NCBI RefSeq assembly: GCF_030913365.1
Contig: NZ_CP133160.1
Coordinates: forward strand, 2,518,001 to 2,582,000
DNA from: Stenotrophomonas sp. 24(2023)
GTDB taxonomy: Bacteria > Pseudomonadota > Gammaproteobacteria > Xanthomonadales > Xanthomonadaceae
Direction of reading: 5' to 3'
DNA length: 64,000 bases
The position numbers were made by a program, and so were the translations under genes. The notes under the pieces are model-generated. The model had not been told where the DNA came from. It saw only the letters and a program-made list of their open reading frames with translations, and did not search any database. Of this stretch, positions 17,564 through 29,640 are shown piece by piece (within the stretch, counting starts at the first letter, position 1; every line of letters begins with the position of its first letter).

Positions 17564-20500
17564 AGCCGCTGTGCCTGGTCGGACTGATCGACCTGTGCGT
17601 GCTGACCGCACCGGCCTGGGCCCAGAACGCCTCGGTGCAGCAGCTGGTCAACCAGGGCAACTACTGGCATGACCAGGGGCGCGAAGACCTGGCGGCGGAT
17701 ACCTGGCGCAAGCTGCTGGCCACCGATGCCAACCAGCCTGATGCACTGCTGGGGCTGGGCCTGATCGACCTCAACCAGGGCCGCCGCGCCGAAGCGCAGA
17801 AGCGCCTGCAGCTGCTGCAGGCCCGGCACCCGCAGGCACCGCAGACCGCGCGCCTGCGGCTGGCCCTGGGCGGTGGCGGCGGTGGGACCGACAACCCGTT
17901 GCAGGCGGCGCGCCGGTCGGCCGCCGCCGGGCGCTATGTCGAGGCCGTGCGCAGCTACGAGCAGGCCTTTGCCGGCAGCGCACCCCCGGATGATCTGGCG
18001 CTGGAGTACTACCAGGTGCTGGCCGGCACGCCCGAAGGCTGGAGCCGCGCCCGCGACGGCCTGCAGAAGCTGGTCGCGCGCAATGCCACCCCGGCCGCGC
18101 GGCTGGCGCTGGCACAGGTGCTGACCTACCGCGAACCCAGCCGCCGTGAAGGCATCAGCCAGCTCAGCGCGCTCAGCCAACGCCAGGACACCGGCGGCCC
18201 GGCCCGTACCGCATGGCGCCAGGCACTGCTGTGGCTCAATGCCAGCCAGGCCGATGCACCGCTGTACCAAGCGTTCCTGGGGGCACAGCCGAACGACCGC
18301 GAAGTGGCGGCCAAGGCCGCGCAGCTGCGCGAACAGGCCAGTACCGCCGCCGCCGCGGTCGATCCCAACCAGCGGCTGCTGGGCGAGGGGTTCCGTGCCC
18401 TGGACAACAACCAGCTGGAGCAGGCCGAGAACCGCTTCGCGCAGGTACTGCGCGCGCGTCCGCGCGATGCCGGTGCGCTGGGGGGACTGGGTTCGGTGCG
18501 CCTGCGCCAGGAGCGGTTCGAGGAAGCCAACGAACTGCTCAAGCAGGCCGTGGCCCGGGATGGCAAGTGGCGCAGTGCGGCCGACAGCGCACGCTATTGG
18601 TTGACCCTGCAGCAGGTACGCGGGCAGGCCGGCGCCGATGCCGCCGCACGCGTGCAGCAGGCCATCGCCCTGCAGCCGAAGCAGCCGGCCGGCTACGTGG
18701 CGCTGGCGCAGCTGCAGGAAAGCGGCGACCCGGCCGCGGCCGAGCGCAGCTACCGCAAGGCGCTGGAACTGGATGCGGGCAATGCCGGCGCCCTGCAGGG
18801 CCTGGTCGGCCTGCTCGGCCGCCAGGGCCGCGCCGAAGAAGCGGCGGTCATGATGGAACGGATGACCCCGGCGCAGCAGGAAAAGGCCGGTGGCCGCGCC
18901 GCGCTGCGCGCCAACCTGGCGCGTGCACGCGCGCAGGAAGCCATTGCCAGTGGCAGCCTGCAGATGGCGCAGGTGGAGCTGGAAGATGCCCTGCTGGCAC
19001 AACCGTCCGACCCGTGGCTGCGGCTGGAACTGGCCCGCCTGTACCAGCGCATGGGCCAGCCCGCTGAAGCCGACCGGGTGATGGGCGAACTGGCCAATGC
19101 CGGCGACAACGCCTCGGTGGAGGCCCTGCAGGCGCAGGCGCTGTTCGCGCAGGAACGCCAGCAGTGGCCGCAGGTACTGGCGCTGCTGGACCGCATTCCC
19201 GCCAACGCGCGCACCGGCAGCATCGAGGCCATGCGCACGGTGGCACTGGTGCAGGCCCAGGGCGCACAGGCGCGCGGGCTGGCCCAGCGCCAGCGCGTGG
19301 GCGAAGCGCAGCTGCTGCTGGCGCGCACCGAAGCCGCACTGGGCAACCCGGCACAGAACCCCGAAGCGGTTGCCGCACTGGCCGGTGCCTATGCGGACAT
19401 CGGCAGCAGCGAACGCGCGATGACCCTGGCCCGCTCGCTGCTGCAGGGCGATACCCCGAGCGTCGAATCGCGCCTGCAGTACGCCTCGGTGCTGCTGCGC
19501 GCCGGCCGCGATGGCGAAGTGGCCGCCGTGCTGCGCCAGCTGGCCCAGGCCCCGCTCGACAGCGCGCAGCAGGCGCGCCTGCAGGACCTGCGCGCCGGTT
19601 ACGTGCTGCGCCAGGTCGATGCGCTGCGCGAGCAGGGCAACCTGGAAGCGGCCTACAGCGTGCTGGCCCCGGCACTGGCCGAGCACCCTGATGATCCCCG
19701 CAACATCGCCGCACTCGCACGCCTGTACAGCGCCGCCGGTGACCATGGCCAGGCGCTGGCGCTGTACCAGCAGCAGCTGCAGCGCAGCCCCGGTGATGTC
19801 GATGCACTGATCGCCGCGGCCGGCAGCGCCGCCTCGCTGCGCGACATGGACACGGCCGAAACCTACCTGCAGCAGGCGCTGGCCAAGGCCCCGGATTCGC
19901 CCGACGTGCTGGCCGGTGCCGGCCGCGTGTACCGTGCCGCCGGCAAGAACCGGCGGGCCGAGAGTTACTTCAAGGCCTCACTGGCTGCTGCCGCGCGCCA
20001 GTCCGGCTATGCCGATGCCGGGTTGCCGCGTTCGCGCAACGCGGCCCTGGCCGGTGGCGCCGGCACGTTCAATCCGTTTGCCGGCATGAACCGTGGGGTC
20101 GCCAGCCGCGCACTGCGCGGGAGCGATGCCCCGTTGCCGCCGGCCGTGGAAGCGCTGGCATCCGGCGGTGGCTACAGCGCCAGCGCCGCGCCGCTGCCCG
20201 GCACGCCGCAGGCGCCGCTGTTCGATGCCAGTGGCCTGCCCGAGCCGGCGGCCTCCCATGCCCCGGCGCTGGTCGATACGCTGCCGGTGCCCGGCCAGTC
20301 CGCCCGCAGCCGTCGCCCGGCGCCTGCCGCTGCTGCGCCCGCCAGCCAGGGCGTGCTGGCCGAACTGCGCGATCTCAAGGCCGAAAACAGCAGCAGCATC
20401 GCCGTGGGCGCCAGCTACCGCAGCCGCGACGGCCAGCCGGGCCAGGGCAAGCTGGATGACCTGCAGGTGCCGCTGGAAGCGCGCTTCGCGGTGGGCGATG

Positions 20501-21984
20501 GCAAGCTGATCGTGGCCGTTACCCCGGCCGTGCTCGATGCCGGCCGCCCCGCCGAAAGCTATGCCGATGCCAGCCGCTTCGGCGGTGGCCCGCAGGCCGC
20601 ACTGGCCGGGGCACTGGCCGCCGACCGCACACCGGTGGACAGCCTGGTCGGTTCCTCGCTGTACCAGACGCTGCTGACCCGGGGTGAAAGCAACGCCACC
20701 CGCAACCTGATCGAGCAGCGCGCGCTGGACAATGGCCGCTACCAGGAGCTGTACAACCAGACCGACGGCTCGCTGACCGCGGCCGAACGCCGTGCCGCCG
20801 CACTGGCCGCCCTGTTTGCCGATCCGCTGCCGTCGTACCTGCTCTCGCGCGATGTGGCCAACACGCCGATCAGCCAGATCGCCAACCAGCTGTTGAACAA
20901 CGGCAGCCTGTCGCGCGGCCTCACCGCCGGCGAACAGGCGCAGTTGAAGGCCCTGGCCAGCGGCGCCAGCGGCGGCCAGACCCCGATCACCTTCCAGGAC
21001 ACGCTGTATGCGATGGTGGCCAACGCCGCCGGTGCACGCCGCCTGTCCGCGCAGGACGCCACCGGTGCCGGCATCTCGGTGGGCTACCAGCGCGGTGGCC
21101 TGCGTGCCGATATCGGTACCTCGCCGCTGGGCTTCTCGGAAAACCAGATCGTCGGTGGCATCGGCTACGAAGGCCGCACCGGCGACATGTTCACCTGGAG
21201 CGGGGAAGCCTCGCGGCGTGCGGTGACCGACAGCGTGCTGTCGTTCTCCGGCGTGCAGGACGAGCGCACCGGGCAGCGCTGGGGCGGGGTGACCGCCACC
21301 GGCGCGAAGATCGGCGGCACGCTCGACAACGGCCTGCTCGGCGGTTATGCCAGCCTGTCCTGGCACCGCCTGCAGGGCCAGAACGTGGCCAACAACGAAC
21401 GCCGCGAAGCCGGGCTGGGCGTGTACGTGCACGCGCTGGACACCGGCAACCAGGCGCTGACCGCCGGCCTGAACATCACCGCGCTGCAGTACGAGCGCAA
21501 CCTCAGTGGCTTCACCTACGGCCACGGTGGCTACTTCAGCCCGCAGCGCTACCTGGATGTCGGCTTCCCGGTGCACTGGAACGGCCGCAGCGAACGCGCG
21601 CGCCTGGCCTGGCAGGTCGATGGCAGCATCGGCGTGCAGCACTTCGAGGAGAAGGCCAGTGACTACTTCCCGACCGACCCGGCCCTGCAGCAGGCCGCCT
21701 ACGATGCCGCCTCGATGGCAGCGCTGCTGGGCCTGAGCAGCACCTACATCGCACCGGTGTATGCCGGCCAGACCAAGACCGGCGTGTCGTACAACCTCAG
21801 TGCGGCGGCCGAGTGGCAGCTGTCCAGCCAGCTGTTCCTGGGCGGGCGCATGGAACTGAACAACGCGCGCGACTACCGCCAGTTCGGCACCAGCCTGTAC
21901 CTGCGCTTCCTGCTGGACCGCCTGGGTTCCGGGCTGGGCCTGCGCCCGCAGGTGCTGCGTTCGCCTTACGCCGGCGGCGAATGA
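17545..21984 (+). CDS. bcsC: Cellulose export protein BcsC (TPR plus outer-membrane barrel)
   Basis: BcsC carries cellulose across the periplasm and outer membrane. The 1479-residue product has a signal peptide (about 1-24, ending PAWA), then more than 1000 residues of tetratricopeptide repeats (for example ALLGLGLIDLNQGRRAEA and AGALGGLGSVRLRQERFEE), an Ala/Pro-rich linker near 830-950, and a C-terminal beta barrel of about 350 residues. The start is an ATG inside the end of bcsZ; the upstream open frame runs through bcsZ and is not coding. Confidence 0.93.
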   Translation: MFRKHLKPLCLVGLIDLCVLTAPAWAQNASVQQLVNQGNYWHDQGREDLAADTWRKLLATDANQPDALLGLGLIDLNQGRRAEAQKRLQLLQARHPQAPQTARLRLALGGGGGGTDNPLQAARRSAAAGRYVEAVRSYEQAFAGSAPPDDLALEYYQVLAGTPEGWSRARDGLQKLVARNATPAARLALAQVLTYREPSRREGISQLSALSQRQDTGGPARTAWRQALLWLNASQADAPLYQAFLGAQPNDREVAAKAAQLREQASTAAAAVDPNQRLLGEGFRALDNNQLEQAENRFAQVLRARPRDAGALGGLGSVRLRQERFEEANELLKQAVARDGKWRSAADSARYWLTLQQVRGQAGADAAARVQQAIALQPKQPAGYVALAQLQESGDPAAAERSYRKALELDAGNAGALQGLVGLLGRQGRAEEAAVMMERMTPAQQEKAGGRAALRANLARARAQEAIASGSLQMAQVELEDALLAQPSDPWLRLELARLYQRMGQPAEADRVMGELANAGDNASVEALQAQALFAQERQQWPQVLALLDRIPANARTGSIEAMRTVALVQAQGAQARGLAQRQRVGEAQLLLARTEAALGNPAQNPEAVAALAGAYADIGSSERAMTLARSLLQGDTPSVESRLQYASVLLRAGRDGEVAAVLRQLAQAPLDSAQQARLQDLRAGYVLRQVDALREQGNLEAAYSVLAPALAEHPDDPRNIAALARLYSAAGDHGQALALYQQQLQRSPGDVDALIAAAGSAASLRDMDTAETYLQQALAKAPDSPDVLAGAGRVYRAAGKNRRAESYFKASLAAAARQSGYADAGLPRSRNAALAGGAGTFNPFAGMNRGVASRALRGSDAPLPPAVEALASGGGYSASAAPLPGTPQAPLFDASGLPEPAASHAPALVDTLPVPGQSARSRRPAPAAAAPASQGVLAELRDLKAENSSSIAVGASYRSRDGQPGQGKLDDLQVPLEARFAVGDGKLIVAVTPAVLDAGRPAESYADASRFGGGPQAALAGALAADRTPVDSLVGSSLYQTLLTRGESNATRNLIEQRALDNGRYQELYNQTDGSLTAAERRAAALAALFADPLPSYLLSRDVANTPISQIANQLLNNGSLSRGLTAGEQAQLKALASGASGGQTPITFQDTLYAMVANAAGARRLSAQDATGAGISVGYQRGGLRADIGTSPLGFSENQIVGGIGYEGRTGDMFTWSGEASRRAVTDSVLSFSGVQDERTGQRWGGVTATGAKIGGTLDNGLLGGYASLSWHRLQGQNVANNERREAGLGVYVHALDTGNQALTAGLNITALQYERNLSGFTYGHGGYFSPQRYLDVGFPVHWNGRSERARLAWQVDGSIGVQHFEEKASDYFPTDPALQQAAYDAASMAALLGLSSTYIAPVYAGQTKTGVSYNLSAAAEWQLSSQLFLGGRMELNNARDYRQFGTSLYLRFLLDRLGSGLGLRPQVLRSPYAGGE

Positions 21985-22078
21985 ACGTGGCCCGGGCGGA
22001 CGGCCGGGCCTGCACGCGGTGCGCCAGCCGCGTGCGGTATACCTGTTGTTCCGCCCGCCCATGCACAGGGAGCCGCTG

Positions 22079-23224
22079 ATGCCGTCCATCGCCGATCCAT
22101 CCCGCCGCCGCGTGCTGGGTGCCCTGGCCGCATTGCCGGTGCTGTCGGTGGCCACGCCGCGTGCCTGCGCGGCGACACCCGCCAAGGGCTGGCCGGCCTG
22201 GCAGGTACTGTGCGACAGCAGCCTGAGCCAGGATGGCCGCATGATCGACCGCAGCCAGGCTGACCAGCGCAGCACCTCCGAAGGCCAGTCCTACGCGCTG
22301 TTCTTCGCGCTGGTGGCCAACGACGTGGCGCTGTTCGACCGCATTCTCGGCTGGACCCAGGACAACCTGGCCGGCAGCAACATGACCGGCCAGCTGCCCG
22401 CCTGGTTGTGGGGGCGCGATGCCAGCGGTGGCTGGCGCGTGCTCGATGCCAACCCGGCATCCGATTCGGACCTGTGGCTGGCCTACACCCTGCTGGAAGC
22501 CGCGCGCCTGTGGAAGCGCCCGGCGCTGCGCGACATTGCCACCGGCATGCTGGCGCAGGTGCGCGAGCGCGAAATCGTCACCCTCGATGGGTTGGGCCCG
22601 ATGTTGCTGCCTGGCCCGCAGGGCTTCACCCAGGACGGCGCCACCCGGCTCAACCCGAGCTACCTGCCGCTGCCGCTGCTGCGCCGTTTCGCGGCACTGG
22701 AACGCAACGGGCCGTGGGCGGCGCTGGCCAGCAACACGCTGGCCCTGCTGCAGCAGACCGCACCAAAGGGCTTTGCGCCGGACTGGACGGCGTGGAAGGA
22801 CGGTGCCTTCATCGTCGATCCGGTCCACGGCGCGGTCGGCAGTTACGACGCCATCCGCTGCTACACCTGGGCGGGCATGACCGCCGCCGGCGATCCGCTG
22901 TTCCGCCGCCAGCTGGCCGCGCTGTCCGGCCCGCTGCAGCGCCTGCGCAGCGGCTCGCCGATGTGGGAAAAGATCGATACGCGCAGTGGGGCAGGGCAGG
23001 GCGAAGGCAACTACGGCTTCCGCGCCGCACTGTTGCCGTATGTGCTGGCCAGTGGTGAAAAGATCCTGGCGCAGAACCTGCAGGCCAGCCTGCCCACGGT
23101 GGAACAGCAGCGCACCGACCCACCGGCCTATTACTCGCAGATGCTCAGCCTGTTCGGGCTGGGCTGGGCCGAAGGCCGTTGGCGCTTTGCCGCCGATGGG
23201 CAGCTGCAGCCACGCTGGCGCTGA
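22079..23224 (+). CDS. Second periplasmic GH8 endoglucanase (BcsZ paralogue)
   Basis: This 381-residue GH8 enzyme is a full paralogue of the bcsZ product encoded before bcsC. It keeps STSEGQSYALFFALV, AWLWGRDASG, LNPSYLPLPLLRRFAA and GSYDAIRCYTWAGM, so both catalytic carboxylates appear intact. The N-terminus PSRRRVLGALAALPVL is a good twin-arginine signal. The ATG at 22079 has AGGGAG six bases upstream; ATG 22061 and an earlier start are weaker. It lies 94 bp after bcsC on the same strand and probably belongs to the same operon. The motif SEG is closer to the E. coli BcsZ form than the first copy's SES. Confidence 0.9.
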   Translation: MPSIADPSRRRVLGALAALPVLSVATPRACAATPAKGWPAWQVLCDSSLSQDGRMIDRSQADQRSTSEGQSYALFFALVANDVALFDRILGWTQDNLAGSNMTGQLPAWLWGRDASGGWRVLDANPASDSDLWLAYTLLEAARLWKRPALRDIATGMLAQVREREIVTLDGLGPMLLPGPQGFTQDGATRLNPSYLPLPLLRRFAALERNGPWAALASNTLALLQQTAPKGFAPDWTAWKDGAFIVDPVHGAVGSYDAIRCYTWAGMTAAGDPLFRRQLAALSGPLQRLRSGSPMWEKIDTRSGAGQGEGNYGFRAALLPYVLASGEKILAQNLQASLPTVEQQRTDPPAYYSQMLSLFGLGWAEGRWRFAADGQLQPRWR

Positions 23225-23235
23225 CGGTTGCCTCC

Positions 23236-23257
23236 GCCGGGCATGGCCCGGCGCTAC
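23236..23257 (-). repeat. GTAG-type REP element, CCGGGC family
   Basis: GCCGGGC-ATG-GCCCGGC followed by GCTAC; on the minus strand it reads GTAGCGCCGGGCCATGCC. It lies between two convergent genes (second bcsZ and the purine permease) and may also end transcription. Confidence 0.65.
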
Positions 23258-23273
23258 CCGCAGTGCGGCGCTT

Positions 23274-24590
<1,317 letters not shown>

Positions 24591-24640
24591 GCGGGATCTC
24601 GCGCAGGTGTCGCCGGCACATGGGCGACCCATGAAAGGAG

Positions 24641-24664
24641 AAAGGCCGCGCAAGCGCGGCCTTT
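24641..24664 (-). terminator. Rho-independent-type terminator after ettA
   Basis: A perfect 10-bp stem AAAGGCCGCG / CGCGGCCTTT with a 4-base loop lies 12 bp past the ettA stop. On the minus strand the stem ends in CCTTT and pyrimidines follow. Confidence 0.75.
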
Positions 24665-24675
24665 CCGGTGTTGCC

Positions 24676-26340
<1,665 letters not shown>

Positions 26341-26596
26341 GAGGTCTCCGTAGGGCGCGACCCTGCACCCGGCCCGTCACGGGAACGCCCCGTTACGAGA
26401 GCAGGCACAGTCTGAATGGGATACCGCCAATTATAGCCGGAACCGCTTACCGACCGCGCTGGGGCAGGGCCCCCGGGACTGGCCCCGGGCTGAACAATCG
26501 GTCACAGTCCTACAGCGGGAAGCGTTTCCAGCTGGAATTGGTTCAGATCGCCTGAGCAATATGGGAACCACCACCCACCCTTGCAGAGGTTTCATC

Positions 26597-27082
26597 ATGC
26601 GCATCAATCGAGTCGTGGCTTCCGCCGTGGCCTCTGTACTGGCCCTGGGAGCCGTCAGCCCCGCCTTCGCCGATGACGACCACCGCCAGTGGCGGCAGGA
26701 CCAGCGCGAATGGCGGCAGGACCGCCGTGACTGGCAGCGTGACCGCCGCGAGGCCTATCGCGACTACCGCGATGACCGCCGCGACTGGCGCCGCGAGCAG
26801 CGCTGGGACAACCGCTACTACCGCCCGGCGCCCCCGGCGGTGGTCTACCGCCCGGCACCGCCGCCGCCGCGCTATGGCGGCTACGGCGGCTATGGCTGGC
26901 GGGTGGGCTACCCGTACCGCAACTACTATTCCGGCCCGGTCTACGTGGTCAACGACTACAACTACTACCACCTGAGCCGCCCGCCGTACGGCCACCGCTG
27001 GATCCGCGATGACCGCGGCAACCTGCTGCTGGTGGCCATCGCCAGCGGCATCATCGCCGACTTCGTGATCAACGGCCGCTGA
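26597..27082 (+). CDS. RcnB-like periplasmic protein
   Basis: The 161-residue product has a Sec signal ending AVSPAFA, then a very basic and Arg/Trp/Asp-rich repeat (QWRQDQREWRQDRRDWQ), a Pro/Tyr/Gly-rich middle and a C-terminal RcnB domain: LSRPPYGHRWIRDDRGNLLL and IASGIIADFVI. RcnB of E. coli is a periplasmic protein tied to nickel and cobalt balance; most members of this broad family are untested. AGAGG lies 7 bp before the chosen ATG. It stands alone, divergent from ettA, with glyA downstream. Confidence 0.75.
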   Translation: MRINRVVASAVASVLALGAVSPAFADDDHRQWRQDQREWRQDRRDWQRDRREAYRDYRDDRRDWRREQRWDNRYYRPAPPAVVYRPAPPPPRYGGYGGYGWRVGYPYRNYYSGPVYVVNDYNYYHLSRPPYGHRWIRDDRGNLLLVAIASGIIADFVINGR

Positions 27083-27144
27083 GGCCAGCAGGCCCCGGGG
27101 CTGGATGCGCTGCCGTATCCAACCCCGGCAGCCCGGCGGGGGGC

Positions 27145-27150
27145 TACAAT
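27145..27150 (+). promoter_or_regulatory. Possible -10 element for glyA
   Basis: TACAAT lies 48 bp before the glyA start codon. No good -35 is visible at 16-18 bp, so this is only a candidate. Confidence 0.35.
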
Positions 27151-27197
27151 CGGGGGCTCTGCTGTACCCCCTTTTCCCCTGCCTGCCGGAGTAACCG

Positions 27198-28451
27198 ATG
27201 TTCCCGCGTGACGTCCGCATCGAAACCTACGATCCCGAACTGGCCAAGGCCATTGCCGCCGAAACCCAGCGCCAGGAAGACCACGTCGAGCTGATCGCCA
27301 GCGAGAACTACACCAGCCCGGCGGTGATGGAAGCCCAGGGCAGCCAGCTGACCAACAAGTACGCCGAAGGCTACCCGGGCAAGCGCTACTACGGTGGCTG
27401 CGAATACGTGGACATCGCCGAGCAGCTGGCGATCGACCGCCTCAAGCAGCTGTTCGATGCCGACTACGCCAACGTGCAGCCGCACAGCGGCTCGCAGGCC
27501 AACCAGGCCGTCTATTTCGCCCTGCTGCAGCCGGGCGACACCATCCTGGGCATGTCGCTGGCCCACGGTGGCCACCTCACCCACGGTGCCAAGGTCAATG
27601 CCTCGGGCAAGCTGTTCAACGCCGTGCAGTACGGCGTCAACGACCAGGGCCTGATCGACTACGACGAAGTCGAACGCCTGGCCCTGGAGCACAAGCCGAA
27701 GATGGTCGTGGCCGGCTTCTCGGCCTACTCGCAGGTGATCGACTGGGCGCGCTTCCGCGCCATCGCCGACAAGGTCGGTGCCTACCTGTTCGTGGACATG
27801 GCCCACGTGGCCGGCCTGGTCGCCGCCGGTGTCTACCCGAGCCCGCTGCCGCACGCCCACGTGGTCACCTCCACCACCCACAAGACCCTGCGCGGCCCGC
27901 GCGGCGGCATCATCGTGGCCAAGGGCGCCGACGAGGACCTGGTCAAGAAGCTGCAGTCCATCGTCTTCCCGGGCATCCAGGGCGGCCCGCTGATGCACGT
28001 CATCGCCGCCAAGGCCGTGGCCTTCAAGGAAGCGCTGGAGCCGGGCTTCAAGGCCTACCAGCAGCAGGTGGTGAAGAACGCCCAGGCGATGGCCACCACG
28101 CTGATCGCGCGCGGCTACAAGATCGTTTCCGGCGGCACCCAGAACCACCTGATGCTGGTGGACATGATCGGCAAGGACGTGTCCGGCAAGGATGCGGAAG
28201 CCGCGCTGGGTCGCGCCCATATCACCGTCAACAAGAACTCGGTGCCCAACGACCCGCGTTCGCCGTTCGTGACCTCGGGCCTGCGCCTGGGCACCCCGGC
28301 GGTCACTACTCGTGGTTATGTCGAACAGGACTGCGTGGACCTGGCCAACTGGATCGCCGACGTGCTCGACGCCCCGGCCGATGAGGCCGTCATCGCCCGC
28401 GTGCGCGATGCCGTCAGCGCGCAGTGCCGCAAGTACCCGGTCTACGGCTGA
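27198..28451 (+). CDS. glyA: Serine hydroxymethyltransferase
   Basis: GlyA interconverts serine and glycine while loading tetrahydrofolate with a one-carbon unit; it is a cytoplasmic PLP enzyme. The 417-residue product matches the family length and has [17 protein letters not shown] at the start, the tetrahydrofolate-side [15 protein letters not shown], and [12 protein letters not shown], where K229 should hold PLP. GGAG precedes the ATG by 8 bp. It is followed by two hairpin repeats and a small membrane protein gene. Confidence 0.97.
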   Translation: MFPRDVRIETYDPELAKAIAAETQRQEDHVELIASENYTSPAVMEAQGSQLTNKYAEGYPGKRYYGGCEYVDIAEQLAIDRLKQLFDADYANVQPHSGSQANQAVYFALLQPGDTILGMSLAHGGHLTHGAKVNASGKLFNAVQYGVNDQGLIDYDEVERLALEHKPKMVVAGFSAYSQVIDWARFRAIADKVGAYLFVDMAHVAGLVAAGVYPSPLPHAHVVTSTTHKTLRGPRGGIIVAKGADEDLVKKLQSIVFPGIQGGPLMHVIAAKAVAFKEALEPGFKAYQQQVVKNAQAMATTLIARGYKIVSGGTQNHLMLVDMIGKDVSGKDAEAALGRAHITVNKNSVPNDPRSPFVTSGLRLGTPAVTTRGYVEQDCVDLANWIADVLDAPADEAVIARVRDAVSAQCRKYPVYG

Positions 28452-28460
28452 TCGGGTAGT

Positions 28461-28499
28461 GGGGTCGGCTCCCTTCCTGCAGGGAAGGGCTCTGACCCC
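28461..28499 (+). repeat. 39-bp GGGGTC/GACCCC hairpin repeat, copy 1
   Basis: Imperfect palindrome: GGGGTCGG at one end and TGACCCC at the other, with an inner CCCTTCCTGCAGGGAAGGG hairpin. It follows the glyA stop by 9 bp and is preceded by GTAG, so it may be a GTAG-type REP of another stem family or the glyA terminator. Confidence 0.6.
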
Positions 28500-28518
28500 G
28501 GGCATCCGGATCGAAGCA

Positions 28519-28557
28519 GGGGTCGGATCCCTTTTCGCAGAAAAGGGCGCTGACCCC
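28519..28557 (+). repeat. 39-bp GGGGTC/GACCCC hairpin repeat, copy 2
   Basis: Second copy, same length, 58 bp after the first. The inner stem CCCTTTTCGCAGAAAAGGG keeps pairing with changed bases on both arms relative to copy 1. It sits just before the ribosome site of the next gene. Confidence 0.6.
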
Positions 28558-28578
28558 GGTACCGAGGAAATGACGCAC

Positions 28579-29019
28579 ATGGATGAGCGCCGCAGCAAGT
28601 ACCTGTACGCCGCGCTGGCCGCGGCGTTCGGCCTGCCCAGCCTGCTGCTCGGGGGGGCGATGGCGGTGTTTGGCATCGGGGGCGGCCTGGCATCGCTTGC
28701 CGACGGCAACATCGCACGGCCCCTGCTGATGCTGGTCTGGAGCCTGGCCGGTCTCGCCGGATGCCTCGCCTGGCTGGGACTCAGCTGCGACTACCTGCTG
28801 GGCGGTCGCCGTGCGCTGCAGGCACGCAGCCGTGCACAATGGGGCGCGTTGCTGCTGGGAATGATCGCCAGCGTGCCGCTGCTTGGCATCGGGATCTGGC
28901 TGGGCCTGACCTATGGCCCCAGGGCCTTCGCGCTTTTGCTGGCGGGCCCCTCCCTGCTGCTGCCGGCCGCGCATCTGGCGTGGCTGCGCTGGCGCCAGGC
29001 CCCGGCCATGCAAGGCTGA
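28579..29019 (+). CDS. Small integral membrane protein, unknown function
   Basis: I do not recognise a family. The 146-residue product has four likely membrane helices: YLYAALAAAFGLPSLLLGG, a second near 40-62, WGALLLGMIASVPLLGI, and FALLLAGPSLLLPAAHL, with Arg-rich loops between. GAGGAA lies directly before an ATG at 28570 and 10 bp before the ATG at 28579, so I take the latter. It lies downstream of glyA and before nrdR but is separated from both by repeats or gaps. Confidence 0.65.
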   Translation: MDERRSKYLYAALAAAFGLPSLLLGGAMAVFGIGGGLASLADGNIARPLLMLVWSLAGLAGCLAWLGLSCDYLLGGRRALQARSRAQWGALLLGMIASVPLLGIGIWLGLTYGPRAFALLLAGPSLLLPAAHLAWLRWRQAPAMQG

Positions 29020-29112
29020 GCCCTTGCCCTATTTGCTGGTTTGGCCCTTCTCAGGTACCGTTGCGACGCTGCCATGACCGTGGCATGACGTTTTTCCTGA
29101 GCCAGGCGTTCC

Positions 29113-29634
29113 ATGCACTGTCCGTTCTGCCAACATGCCGATACCCGGGTGATCGATTCGCGCGTCTCCGAAGATGGCGCGACGATCCGGCGTCGGCGTG
29201 AGTGCGAGGCCTGCAACGAACGCTTCAGCACCCTGGAAACCATCGAACTGAAGCTGCCGGCCATCGTCAAGAGCGATGGCAGCCGCGAGGCGTTCGACGT
29301 GCGGAAGGTGCGTGCCGGCTTCGACCGCGCGCTGCAGAAGCGGGCCGTACCGGAAGAGAAAATCGAATCGGCCGTGCGCGCGGTGGTCCACCAGCTGCGC
29401 ATCAGCGGCGAGCGCGAAGTGCCGTCGATCAAGGTGGGCGAGTTCGTCATGAATGAACTGCGCAAGCTCGATCATGTGGGCTATGTGCGCTTTGCCTCGG
29501 TGTACCGCAGCTTCGAGGACGTGGCCGATTTCCGCGAAGAAATCGAAAAGCTCGAGCGCGAGCTGCCGGCCAGTACCGAACAGCTGCAGCTGCTGGGCGA
29601 TGTGATCGCCCTGGCCAAGAAGAAGAAGGGCTGA
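29113..29634 (+). CDS. nrdR: Transcriptional repressor NrdR
   Basis: NrdR represses ribonucleotide reductase genes in response to bound ATP/dATP. The 173-residue product has the N-terminal zinc ribbon (C3, C6, C31, C34; CPFC and CEAC) with the DNA-binding RRRRECEAC, followed by an ATP-cone domain ([16 protein letters not shown] to [11 protein letters not shown]). Length is slightly above the usual 150-155, with a Lys-rich end. In many proteobacteria nrdR precedes ribD, as here, but a 546-bp repeat array now separates them. Confidence 0.95.
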   Translation: MHCPFCQHADTRVIDSRVSEDGATIRRRRECEACNERFSTLETIELKLPAIVKSDGSREAFDVRKVRAGFDRALQKRAVPEEKIESAVRAVVHQLRISGEREVPSIKVGEFVMNELRKLDHVGYVRFASVYRSFEDVADFREEIEKLERELPASTEQLQLLGDVIALAKKKKG

Positions 29635-29640
29635 CACCCC

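Noticed and set aside
17449..19746. 765-codon open frame on the minus strand
   Set aside because: Antisense to bcsC; low-complexity composition and no recognisable domain.
19978..22275. 765-codon open frame on the minus strand
   Set aside because: Antisense to the end of bcsC; same reasoning.
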